Translations under genes and position numbers: made by a program
Notes under the pieces: generated by a model
Database searches by the model: none
What the model saw: only the letters and a program-made list of their open reading frames with translations
Told to the model about the DNA's origin: nothing
Shown here: positions 9,191 to 16,901 of the stretch, piece after piece
How positions within the stretch are numbered: the first letter of the stretch is position 1
Layout of the letters: the number at the start of each line of letters is the position of its first letter
Source: Streptomyces sp. HB132
Lineage (GTDB): Bacteria; Actinomycetota; Actinomycetes; Streptomycetales; Streptomycetaceae
Assembly: GCF_016909575.1 (NCBI RefSeq)
Contig: NZ_JAFBGA010000001.1
Coordinates: 372,001-436,000 of the forward strand
Length of the DNA stretch: 64,000 nucleotides
Direction of reading: 5' to 3'

Positions 9191-10731
9191 CCGTGGCAGC
9201 CGACAGCGCAACCGGGGCGGCAAGCCTCGTCCAGTCCGTCGACTGGCTCGCGATCGCACCTCCCGTCATCGCGGCGTCCGTGGCCCTGCTCGTCCTCGTC
9301 GCCGACCTCTTCACCGGCGAACGGCACAAACCGCTCCTCGGCTACGGAGCCGTCGCCGGGCTCGTCGCCGCGCTCGCCGTACTCGTCCCGCTGCGCGCGG
9401 GGGACCGCTCCACCTTCTGCCTCACCGACGGCACCCAGGCCTGCAGCTACACAGCCGACCACTTCGCACTCGTCATCCAGGCCCTCGTGCTCGGCGGGGC
9501 CCTGCTGACCGCGCTGCTGTCGATCGGCGACACACGCAAGCTCCCCGCGGGCGAGTTCTGGTTCCTGCTGCTGGCCTCCGCGGCCGGAGCCGCTCTCCTG
9601 CCCGCGGCCCGCGACCTCGCCACCCTCGTCGTGGCCCTCGAAGTCGCCTCGCTCCCCGCCTTCGCCCTCGTCGGCATCAAGCGCGGCGACCGGCGGTCCT
9701 CCGAAGCGGCCCTGAAGTTCTTCCTCTCCTCCGTCGTCGCCACCGCCGTCATGCTCCTGGGCGTCAGCTTCGTCTACGCGACCACCGGCACCATGCACCT
9801 CACGGAGATCGCCGCGCGCCTCGACGACGTACCCGGCGGATTCACGACCCTCGCCGAGGCGGGCGTCGTCCTCACTCTCGTCGGCTTCGCCTTCAAGACG
9901 GCCGCCGCACCGTTCCACTTCTGGGTACCCGACACCTACGTGGGGGCCCCGCTCCCCATCGCCGCCTACCTGTCCGTCGTCGGCAAGGCCGTCGGGTTCT
10001 CCGGCCTCGTCCTCGTCACGGTCATCGGCTTCCCGTCGTACGCCGACGTCTGGGGCCCCGCCCTGGCCGTCATCGCCGCGCTCACCATGACCGTCGGTAA
10101 CGTCGCCGCGCTCCGGCAGACCGCCACCCGCGCCCGGAGCGCCGTACGCCTCCTCGCCTGGTCGTCCGTCGGCCAGGCCGGCTACCTCCTCGTGCCGATC
10201 GCCGCCGCCGCGTACTCGGGCGACGACCGGATCGGCTCCACCGTCGCCTACGCCCTGATGTACGCCGTGGTGAACTTCGGGGCCTTCGCGGTCGCCGCCC
10301 TCGTAGCCCGCAGCCACCCCTCGAACCGCCTCAGCGACTACCGCGGCCTGTACGCCACCCGCCCACTGGCCGCGCTCGCCATGGGCTTCTTCCTGCTCTG
10401 CCTGGCGGGCCTGCCCCCCGGCATCATCGGCCTCTTCGCCAAGGTGACGGTCTTCTCCGCAGCCGTCGACGCCGGGCTCGGCTGGCTCGCCGTCGTCATG
10501 GCCGTCAACGTGGTGATCGCGCTCTACTACTACCTCCAGTGGACCGCCGCGCTCTTCAGGGCTCCGGAGGCCGACCCGGCCGCGGAGGCGGCGGAAGCGG
10601 CGCCCACGGCACACCGGCACCGGGTCCCCGCGCCGCTCACCCTGGCGATCGTCCTCACCGCCGTAGCCGGAATCACACTGTCCGGCGCCCCCCAGCTCAT
10701 CCTCCGTTTCGCCGCCGTCAGCCTCTTCTGA
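9187..10731 (+). CDS. nuoN: NADH-quinone oxidoreductase subunit N
   Basis: Third antiporter-like subunit, 514 aa. It shows VVALEVASLPAFALVG, SSEAALKFFLSSVVATAVML, FAFKTAAAPFHFWVPDTYVG and the later LAWSSVGQAGYLLVPIA. The GTG at 9187 overlaps the nuoM stop. It is the last nuo gene; the operon ends without NuoD, E, F or G. Confidence 0.93.
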   Translation: MTVAADSATGAASLVQSVDWLAIAPPVIAASVALLVLVADLFTGERHKPLLGYGAVAGLVAALAVLVPLRAGDRSTFCLTDGTQACSYTADHFALVIQALVLGGALLTALLSIGDTRKLPAGEFWFLLLASAAGAALLPAARDLATLVVALEVASLPAFALVGIKRGDRRSSEAALKFFLSSVVATAVMLLGVSFVYATTGTMHLTEIAARLDDVPGGFTTLAEAGVVLTLVGFAFKTAAAPFHFWVPDTYVGAPLPIAAYLSVVGKAVGFSGLVLVTVIGFPSYADVWGPALAVIAALTMTVGNVAALRQTATRARSAVRLLAWSSVGQAGYLLVPIAAAAYSGDDRIGSTVAYALMYAVVNFGAFAVAALVARSHPSNRLSDYRGLYATRPLAALAMGFFLLCLAGLPPGIIGLFAKVTVFSAAVDAGLGWLAVVMAVNVVIALYYYLQWTAALFRAPEADPAAEAAEAAPTAHRHRVPAPLTLAIVLTAVAGITLSGAPQLILRFAAVSLF

Positions 10732-10847
10732 CCGGCCCGGACCAGCTTGCCCGCGCACCCACGCACAGGGCATGGTCATGCGTGCACGCGTCACGCAAAC
10801 AGGGGCGCGGGACGAGCGCACACGAAGAGCACAGAGGAGCCAGAGCG

Positions 10848-11312
10848 GTGCTGAACGGGTTCAAGGACTTCATCCTTCGCGGGAACGTCATCTCCATGGC
10901 CATCGGCCTCGCCGTGGGAGCCGCCTTCACCGCCGTCGTCACCGGCTTCAGCAACGCGTTCATCGTGCCGCTGATCGGCCTCTTCACACGGGGTACGGGC
11001 GACTTCAGCAAGGCCTCGTACACCGTCGACGGCGTCGAGTTCCCCTACGGCCTCTTCATCAGCGCCGCCATCGCCTTCGTCATCACCGCCGCGGTCCTCT
11101 ACTTCCTCGTCGTCCTGCCCATGGCCAAGGTGCAGAACCGCTTCACGGCGAAGGAGGAGGAGCAGAAGGCCGACATCAAGGCCGCCCTGCGCGACTGCCC
11201 CCGCTGCTTCACCGAGATCCCCTCCATCGCCACCCGCTGCGCCCACTGCACGAGCGACGTCGAGCCGGACGCCGAGGCCCGCGCGCTCGCGGGACTCCCC
11301 GCGCAGCGCTGA
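10848..11312 (+). CDS. mscL: MscL-family mechanosensitive channel with a C-terminal zinc ribbon
   Basis: Predicted 154-aa channel that would open under membrane tension during hypo-osmotic shock. The start LNGFKDFILRGNVISMAIG and the first span VGAAFTAVVTGF match MscL, with a second span at about 70-92. In place of the plain cytoplasmic helix it ends with four cysteines in two CxxC pairs, Cys117/Cys120 (CPRC) and Cys131/Cys134 (CAHC), a zinc-ribbon arrangement. The GTG start has GAGGAG eight bases upstream. It lies 116 bp beyond nuoN and could be read through from it. Confidence 0.88.
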   Translation: MLNGFKDFILRGNVISMAIGLAVGAAFTAVVTGFSNAFIVPLIGLFTRGTGDFSKASYTVDGVEFPYGLFISAAIAFVITAAVLYFLVVLPMAKVQNRFTAKEEEQKADIKAALRDCPRCFTEIPSIATRCAHCTSDVEPDAEARALAGLPAQR

Positions 11313-11365
11313 CCCACGTCCGCCGGCCCCACGGGCCCGCGCGGACACGTCCACCCGTACGGCCC

Positions 11366-11393
11366 AGGGGCGGATCCTCCCGGATCCGCCCCT
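11366..11393 (+). terminator. Hairpin terminator after mscL
   Basis: Perfect 12-bp inverted repeat (arms 11366-11377 and 11382-11393) with a 4-base loop, 54 bp after the mscL stop. There is no T-run, as is common for Streptomyces terminators. Confidence 0.6.
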
Positions 11394-11464
11394 GCCGTCT
11401 GTGCCGCCGGCCACCTCGCACAAGGGAACTAGCTCCCTCCGCCTCGCGTTGACCCGTTAGGGAG

Positions 11465-11484
11465 GCTCCACTGGGGAGTGGAGC
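11465..11484. promoter_or_regulatory. Perfect 8-bp inverted repeat upstream of htpX
   Basis: GCTCCACT and AGTGGAGC flank a GGGG centre. The repeat is about 47 bp before the htpX start and just downstream of a TTGACC element at 11449-11454, so it could be an operator or a leader hairpin. The sequence shows the symmetry only; the function is inferred. Confidence 0.4.
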
Positions 11485-11530
11485 ACCACTGAGCAAGGGT
11501 TCCCCTGCTGCACCACTTGGAGGGCGTACC

Positions 11531-12394
11531 GTGCACCGCCGGCACAACGGGCTGAAAACCGCTGTACTCCTCGGGGGCCTTTCGGCCCTCATCATCGTCA
11601 TCGGCAGTTTCTTCGGACGGACCGGCCTGATCGTGGCCCTCCTCGTCGCGCTCGCCACCAACGCCTACGCGTACTGGAACAGCGACAAGCTCGCCCTGCG
11701 CGCCATGAGGGCACGCCCGGTCAGCGAATTCGAGGCACCGCAGCTCTACCGCACCGTCCGCGAGCTCTCGACGGCGGCCCGCCGGCCCATGCCCCGGCTC
11801 TACATCTCCCCGACCCAGGCGCCCAACGCCTTCGCCACCGGCCGGAACCCGCGCAACGCCGCCGTGTGCTGCACCGAGGGCATCCTGCAGATCCTCGACG
11901 AGCGCGAACTGCGCGGGGTCCTCGGCCACGAGCTGAGCCACGTCTACAACCGCGACATCCTCATCTCGTCCGTCGCGGGTGCCCTCGCCTCGGTCGTCAT
12001 GTTCCTGGTCAACTTCGCGTGGCTCATCCCCGTCGGCCGGTCCGACGACGACGACGGCCCCGGCCTCCTCGGAATGCTGCTGATCATGATTCTCGGCCCT
12101 CTCGCCGCCTCCGTGATCAAGCTCGCGGTGAGCCGCTCCCGCGAGTACCAGGCCGACGCGTCCGGGGCTCAGCTCACCGGTGACCCCCTCGCCCTGGCGT
12201 CCGCGCTGCGCAAGCTCGACGCCGGGACCAAGCAACTGCCCCTCCCACCCGAACCACGGATCGAGACCGCGAGTCACATGATGATCGCGAACCCGTTCCG
12301 TCCCGGCCAGGGCATGTCCAAGATGTTCTCCACGCACCCGCCCATGGCCGAACGCATCGCCCGACTCGAGCAGATGGCAGGGTATCGACCGTGA
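11531..12394 (+). CDS. htpX: HtpX-like membrane zinc metalloprotease (M48 family)
   Basis: 287 aa, with two N-terminal membrane spans and two later hydrophobic segments. The catalytic zinc site is complete: HELSH at 133-137 and the third ligand Glu205 in [14 protein letters not shown]. HtpX proteases cleave damaged or misassembled membrane proteins on the cytosolic side. The GTG at 11531 has TTGGAGGG eight bases upstream. It forms a two-gene operon with the YccF protein, whose start overlaps its stop. Confidence 0.92.
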   Translation: MHRRHNGLKTAVLLGGLSALIIVIGSFFGRTGLIVALLVALATNAYAYWNSDKLALRAMRARPVSEFEAPQLYRTVRELSTAARRPMPRLYISPTQAPNAFATGRNPRNAAVCCTEGILQILDERELRGVLGHELSHVYNRDILISSVAGALASVVMFLVNFAWLIPVGRSDDDDGPGLLGMLLIMILGPLAASVIKLAVSRSREYQADASGAQLTGDPLALASALRKLDAGTKQLPLPPEPRIETASHMMIANPFRPGQGMSKMFSTHPPMAERIARLEQMAGYRP

Positions 12395-12783
12395 AGACAA
12401 TTCTGAACGTCATATGGCTGGTCCTGTGCGGACTCTGGATGTTCCTCGGCTACCTGGCCGCGGGCCTCCTGCTCTGCATCACGATCATCGGCATCCCCTT
12501 CGGCTTGGCCGCGTTCCGCATCGGTGTCTACGCCCTCTGGCCCTTCGGCTACACCGTCGTCGACCGTCGTGACGCCGGAGGCGGCTCCCTCATCGGCAAC
12601 GTCCTCTGGGTGATCCTGGCGGGCTGGTGGCTCGCGCTCGGCCACATCTTCACCGGCATCGCCCTGTGCGTCACGATCATCGGCATCCCGCTGGGCATCG
12701 CGAACTTCAAGCTCATCCCGGTCTCGCTGATGCCCTTCGGCAAGGAGATCGTCCGCACGGACCAGCCGTTCGCCACCCGCTAG
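12391..12783 (+). CDS. YccF-domain inner membrane protein
   Basis: 130-aa membrane protein made of two similar halves: [16 protein letters not shown] followed by LWPFG, and [15 protein letters not shown] followed by LMPFG. The halves are the YccF (DUF307) repeat. The molecular role is unknown. It is translationally coupled to htpX by a GTGA overlap, which suggests a shared membrane-quality or stress function. Confidence 0.88.
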   Translation: MKTILNVIWLVLCGLWMFLGYLAAGLLLCITIIGIPFGLAAFRIGVYALWPFGYTVVDRRDAGGGSLIGNVLWVILAGWWLALGHIFTGIALCVTIIGIPLGIANFKLIPVSLMPFGKEIVRTDQPFATR

Positions 12784-13125
12784 TGCCGTGACCGCGCGGG
12801 TTCGCCGGGTTGCCGGTCGGGGCGGGTGGCCCGGCGCACGCCCGCCGCGGTAAGGGCACGATCACCGGTCCGGCCGCAGAAGCCGACCTCCGCCTATGAC
12901 CGCGGTGTGCTGTCCGAGCGCCACGTGGTGGGACGAGGGTGCCCCGGCAGTTCGCCGCGGCCGGTGGCCCACAACAGGGTGAGCCAGGGATCCGCGTTGC
13001 CCGGAGCCTCTCGATCCGGCGGACCAGAGCGGTCGGAGCGCTGGTCCAAGCGCCCGGCCGGCAACCGTACCCGTCCCCGCAGGCGTCTTGGCTTGCAGGA
13101 ACAAGTGACGGGTAGGTTCGCGAAC
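12784..13125. other. Gap of 342 bp; only a candidate stress promoter recognised near its end
   Basis: No reading frame here has family features. At the right end, GCTT (13091-13094) and GGGTAG (13110-13115) are 15 bp apart, which resembles the GNNT-N14-16-GGGTA pattern reported for the Streptomyces general stress sigma factor SigB. GGGTAG lies 10 bp before the ATG of the next gene, so a nearly leaderless transcript is possible. Confidence 0.35.
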
Positions 13126-13398
13126 ATGAGCATCATCAGTTGGATAATCCTCGGGCTGCTGGCCGGCGCCATAGCCAAGTTCCTCCTGCCGGGCCGTGAC
13201 CCCGGCGGCATCGTCGGCACGACCCTCATCGGCATCGTGGGCGCCTTCCTCGGTGGCTGGCTGTCGTCCCGCTTCCTCGACCGCCCCATCAGTACGGACT
13301 TCTACGACACGGCCACCTGGGTCGCCGCCATCGCCGGCTCGCTCGTCCTGCTGATCGCCTACCGGCTGCTCTTCGGCAACTCCCGCGACCGTCGCTGA
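13126..13398 (+). CDS. GlsB/YeaQ/YmgE-family small stress membrane protein
   Basis: 90 aa, three hydrophobic segments. SIISWIILGLLAGAIAKFLLPG and DPGGIVGTTLIGIVGAFLGG are the hallmarks of the transglycosylase-associated/GlsB family. Members are stress-induced small membrane proteins of unknown mechanism. The ATG at 13126 has only a weak ribosome site (GGTAGG), consistent with a leaderless or short-leader message. Confidence 0.88.
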   Translation: MSIISWIILGLLAGAIAKFLLPGRDPGGIVGTTLIGIVGAFLGGWLSSRFLDRPISTDFYDTATWVAAIAGSLVLLIAYRLLFGNSRDRR

Positions 13399-13499
13399 GC
13401 CGCTCCCGCGCAGCCCCGCAGGATACGGCGGCGGGGCGGGCCGTGCCGACCGGCACACCCCGCCCCGCCCATGACCCGCTGCACGCAGCAGCGAGCCGC

Positions 13500-13988
13500 C
13501 TACCGGTAGTTGGCGAACTGCACCGCGAAGTCGAGGTCCTTGCCCTTGATCAGCGCCTGCACGGTCTGCAGGTCGTCCCGGCTCTTCGAGCTGACGCGCA
13601 GCTCGTCGCCCTGGACCAGGGCCTTGACACCCTTCGGGCCCTCATCTCGGATGATCTTCGCCACCTTCTTGGCGTTCTCCTGGGAGATGCCCTCCTCGAT
13701 CGTGGCGAAGATCTTGTACTCCTTGCCGGAAAGCTGCGGCTCACCCGCGTCCAGCGACTTCAGGGAGATCCCGCGCTTGATCAGCTTGGACTGGAAGATG
13801 TCGAGGATCGCCTTGACCCGCTCCTCGCCGTTCGCCTCCATCAGGATCTTCTCGCCGGACCAGGAGATCGACGCCCCCGTGCCCTTGAAGTCGTAGCGCT
13901 GGGAGATCTCCTTGGCGGCCTGGTTGAGGGCGTTGTCGACCTCCTGCCGCTCGACCTTCGAGACGATGTCGAAACTGGAGTCGGCCAT
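13500..13988 (-). CDS. yajQ: YajQ-family nucleotide-binding protein
   Basis: 162 aa, starting [20 protein letters not shown] and ending [12 protein letters not shown], a textbook YajQ (DUF520) protein. Family members bind RNA or tRNA, and some bind cyclic di-GMP as effectors. The ATG at 13988 is preceded by AAGGAG at good spacing. It is convergent with the GlsB-like gene and divergent from tRNA-Tyr. Confidence 0.94.
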   Translation of the reverse strand: MADSSFDIVSKVERQEVDNALNQAAKEISQRYDFKGTGASISWSGEKILMEANGEERVKAILDIFQSKLIKRGISLKSLDAGEPQLSGKEYKIFATIEEGISQENAKKVAKIIRDEGPKGVKALVQGDELRVSSKSRDDLQTVQALIKGKDLDFAVQFANYR

Positions 13989-14153
13989 GACGTGTGGCTC
14001 CTTGCGTCGTATGCGTTGGGGTACGGCACAAAGCCTAGCCACCGTCGACGGCACCCGGTGCTGATCAACCAGGTGGCGTAGCACCCCTGGGCATCAGGTA
14101 TCGTTTACGTCGTCGCCAAGGAGCCCCCAACCGGGATCCGACGCGTCGTTCCA

Positions 14154-14240
<87 letters not shown>

Positions 14241-14244
14241 CGGG

Positions 14245-14290
14245 AAACCCCGTCCGACCTGCTTTTACCGCAGGTCGGGCGGGGTTTCTG
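14245..14290 (+). terminator. Terminator after tRNA-Tyr
   Basis: 18-bp arms (14245-14262 and 14270-14287) with one G-U pair and a 7-base loop TTTTACC, followed by TTTCTG. It lies inside the element side of the repeat, so it may have come with the element. Confidence 0.7.
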
Positions 14291-14426
14291 CGTGTGTGCA
14301 AGTCTGACCACGGAAGGTGCCAGTGGCAGCGAGCGATCCACCACCACGACCGGTCTAGGTGTTATTGCCCCTCAGCCTTGGCCGACCGCTTGGCGCAGTC
14401 GGCTGTTGGGCTCAGCTCTGGTGGAG

Positions 14427-15059
14427 TCAGCCGTCGAACCAGACGACCAGGCGGACTCCCTCGTCACCGTGGAGGTTCGCCAGTGTGCGCATGACCGACC
14501 AGACGGCGCCCCAGTCGCTGTCGGGTACGGCGTCCCTTCGCCGCAGGCGGCCGACGCGGAAGAGTCGGTCGCCGTCCGGCCACTCGGTGTTCTCGGGAAA
14601 GACGTTGCCCGCGGAGTAGAGCTGCCGGGCGTCGGTGAGGCCGGAGAGTTCGGCAAAGCGGGTGAGGCCGGAGTTCCGTCCGTGCATCCTCCAGCCGCCG
14701 TCAGAGCTCCGGCGGAACTCGTGAACACAACCGTCGACCTCGTTCGAGACTTCGTCCCAATCGGTGGAGGCCAGCTCCGCCCAGGAGATCCAGGACTCGC
14801 CGTGCAGCTCGTCACTCCAGGGCTCGAAGTCAGCGAGGACCTCTTTTGACACGTCATGAGGGAGGCCTCGGTGATCGGCGAGTGGGCGAAACGAGGTGGT
14901 GTCGCGGACACCGAACAGGGATCCGAAGGAAACGTAGGAGCGCCCGTTGTAGAGGTGCGAGAGGTCGACGGCCTGGAACCACTCGCGATCGTCCTCGTCC
15001 AGCCAGCGATCCCAGCGGCACTCGATGATGCCGTGAATGTCTGTCCCCATGCCCGGCAT
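14427..15059 (-). CDS. Orphan phage/plasmid-type hypothetical protein (MGTDIHG start) inside the tRNA-Tyr remnant
   Basis: About 210 aa if it starts at ATG 15059 (MPGMGTDIHG) or 207 aa from ATG 15050; no strong ribosome site decides. The N-terminus MGTDIHGIIECRWDRW is of a type I associate with phages and actinomycete mobile elements. The middle is rich in Trp, Asp and Glu (DFEPWSDELHGESWISW), and the protein ends VRLVVWFDG. I cannot assign a biochemical function. It is the only gene between the att repeats and is antisense to the tRNA. Confidence 0.6.
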   Translation of the reverse strand: MPGMGTDIHGIIECRWDRWLDEDDREWFQAVDLSHLYNGRSYVSFGSLFGVRDTTSFRPLADHRGLPHDVSKEVLADFEPWSDELHGESWISWAELASTDWDEVSNEVDGCVHEFRRSSDGGWRMHGRNSGLTRFAELSGLTDARQLYSAGNVFPENTEWPDGDRLFRVGRLRRRDAVPDSDWGAVWSVMRTLANLHGDEGVRLVVWFDG

Positions 15060-15212
15060 TGTTGTCCGTCGACATGAGGCGGGCGAGGTCTTTTTTGGCT
15101 TCCCGCCCACCGGGCGCGCAGCCTCTCGCGCAACGCCTTCCCTCAGGCGTGCCCCGAGGACACCCACCAGCGGGGAAACCGCGGATCAGGCATGTCAAGG
15201 GAGCCCGCTGCG

Positions 15213-15262
15213 AATCTGCCGGCTCAGCCCACCCAGGTTCGAACCCTGGCGCCGCCACAGGA
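15213..15262 (+). pseudogene. 3' fragment of tRNA-Tyr (right attachment-site repeat)
   Basis: Carries the anticodon 3' stem, variable arm, T arm and acceptor 3' strand of tRNA-Tyr. The matching 5' half is missing, and the bases where the anticodon should be read differently, so it cannot fold into a tRNA. Confidence 0.75.
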
Positions 15263-15313
15263 ACGAGAGGGCCCGTGAACAGCAGAAATGCTGAGCACGG
15301 GCCCTCTCTCGTT
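15262..15313 (+). terminator. Terminator beyond the right repeat
   Basis: Long hairpin (AACGAGAGGGCCCGTG against CACGGGCCCTCTCTCGTT, two-base bulge) with an inner AGCA-GAAA-TGCT tip. It probably was the original terminator of the chromosomal tRNA-Tyr before insertion. Confidence 0.6.
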
Positions 15314-15617
15314 GCCCGGCGCCGACGAGTCCCGAGGGTGCCGTTGGCCCCGCGGTGTCACTCCGGATCTCGCATGCCGACCCGCTGGTGGCGGGGCATG
15401 TGTGGGGTGGAGTTCGGGGCCGGCTTCCGCCACACCGCCTGGCCGCGCTCAGCTCGAGGGCCGAAAAGCTTGTCTTGGCTGAATGGTGCCAGGCGATGTG
15501 GTCAGTGCGTGAAGGGGCCGTGACCGGTGCGAAAACCAGGGGCGGGCGCTCCCGCCCGCCGGTACTTTTCCTCGTGTACATGATCGGGCGAAACCGAAGC
15601 GTAGGGGTGGGGAAACT
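15314..15617. other. Gap of 304 bp without a supported gene
   Basis: Overlapping frames here lack third-position GC bias or family features. A GGGCGGG-CGCT-CCCGCCC hairpin followed by a T-rich stretch lies at about 15541-15572, just before the leader of the secreted-protein gene. Confidence 0.4.
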
Positions 15618-16049
15618 GTGTCCTTCTTGCAGAGTCGGCTGAGCGGTAAGCGGCGTCCCGTGGCCGCGGCGGGCGTCGCGTTCGCCGTGGCCGCAGGCAC
15701 GCTCGTGACCGCGGGGCCCGCGTCGGCCGCCGAGATCTACGACGTGACGACCAAGCCGTCCGGCAGCTACCTGAGCGCGGCGGGCTCGATGAACCTCGCC
15801 ACGTACGGCGAGCACATCTCGACCTGTGACAACTCGAGCGACGGCGCGGGTGTCATCGGCTACTGGAAGGTCGGCAGCGGCGGCACCGTCCACTCGCTCT
15901 ACAACGGCAAGGGCCGTGCCACCTGCGAGGACGTCAACGCCAGTGCCCCGGAGAGCTCCCGGATCTACCTCAAGGTGTGTCTGCGGAACAACGGCACGGT
16001 GGTGTCGGCGACGTGCAGCGCCTGGGAGTCGTTCCCGGCTGGTGCCTGA
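15618..16049 (+). CDS. Small secreted protein with four cysteines, function unknown
   Basis: 143 aa from GTG 15618. A Sec signal peptide is clear: basic start (SGKRRPVAAAG), hydrophobic core, and a likely cut after GPASA at about residue 37, leaving about 106 aa. The mature part has four Cys (in ISTCDNSS, RATCEDVN, LKVCLRNN and SATCSAWE), which would allow two disulfides, and ends WESFPAGA. No enzymatic motif is visible. It resembles the many small exported proteins of Streptomyces without a known role. Confidence 0.75.
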   Translation: MSFLQSRLSGKRRPVAAAGVAFAVAAGTLVTAGPASAAEIYDVTTKPSGSYLSAAGSMNLATYGEHISTCDNSSDGAGVIGYWKVGSGGTVHSLYNGKGRATCEDVNASAPESSRIYLKVCLRNNGTVVSATCSAWESFPAGA

Positions 16050-16093
16050 CGGGCCGGCTCCTGACGGGCGGCCCCGGCCAGGAGTCACCTGCT

Positions 16094-16125
16094 CGCCCCG
16101 CCGGGACCCGGGTCCCGGCGGGGCG
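16094..16125. terminator. Perfect 32-bp palindrome, probable terminator
   Basis: The whole segment equals its own reverse complement and would form a GC-only hairpin about 45 bp after the secreted-protein stop. No T-run follows. Confidence 0.6.
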
Positions 16126-16288
16126 AAGCCGTCTCGCGGCGGCACCGCCCGCGCGTCGCCGGCCGGTCCGTGCCTCACAGTGTGCGGCGGTATCGGCGCA
16201 GGTCCCGCTGTGGTGGCGATGCGCGTCGGCAGCGACGGGGGCCCGTCGGCGGCGGCCCGGTTCGGAGAGTGGCCGGTACCCTTTCGGG

Positions 16289-16879
16289 ATGTCTCAGCCC
16301 GCTGTGCCCGCCGAGCGGCGGCCCGCGAACCACGGGCCGAAGGTGGCTGCCCGCAACAGGGACGCTCTGATCGCCGCCGCGCGGGAGATCTACGCGGCCC
16401 ACGGGCTGGATGCCCCGTTGTCCGCGATCGCGCGTCGCGCGGGGGTCGGGCAAGGCGTCCTGTACCGGCACTTCCCCGACCGGACGGCGGTGGCGATCGC
16501 CGTCCTGGAGGAGAACGTACGGCAGATCGAGCAGGCGGCCGCGGCCGAGGGCGCGTTGTTCGACGACGTCCTCGGCGTGCTGACCTGGCACCTGACGGAG
16601 TCGGCCGCGTTCCTGGGGCTGTTGCACGCCAACGGGGCCACCGGCCATGCGGACGCCCTCGCCCACGCCCTGGTCCTGTCGGGCAGGGTCGAGTCCGCTT
16701 TGCGGCAACACCTGCCGAAGGGGCACCGGCTGGATGCCTCGAACGACCTCATGCTCGCCGTCGCCATGGTCTCCGGCGCCGTCGGCGGCCCCACACGCGA
16801 GGTGCGGGAACGCCGTGCGGTGGCGGCCTGGCGGATGCTCGGCGTCCAGGTGGGGCCGGTGCGACCCTTCGAGGGGTGA
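16289..16879 (+). CDS. TetR-family transcriptional regulator
   Basis: 196 aa. The N-terminal DNA-binding domain is typical: RDALIAAAREIYAAHGLDA, then LSAIARRAGVGQGVLYRHFP with the following DRTAVAIAVLEENV. The C-terminal ligand domain is diverse, so no ligand can be named. It is convergent with the SMP-30-like gene; the palindrome at 18033-18056 upstream of that gene is a plausible operator, but this is inference. Confidence 0.9.
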   Translation: MSQPAVPAERRPANHGPKVAARNRDALIAAAREIYAAHGLDAPLSAIARRAGVGQGVLYRHFPDRTAVAIAVLEENVRQIEQAAAAEGALFDDVLGVLTWHLTESAAFLGLLHANGATGHADALAHALVLSGRVESALRQHLPKGHRLDASNDLMLAVAMVSGAVGGPTREVRERRAVAAWRMLGVQVGPVRPFEG

Positions 16880-16901
16880 GGGAGCGGCGACGGAGTGGGT
16901 G

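Noticed and set aside
6677..9259. Reverse-strand open frame of 860 codons across nuoL-nuoM
   Set aside because: Gly/Glu/Asp-rich shadow of two well-supported membrane protein genes.
15201..15262. A second functional tRNA gene
   Set aside because: Only the 3' half is present; there is no acceptor 5' strand, D arm or proper anticodon loop.
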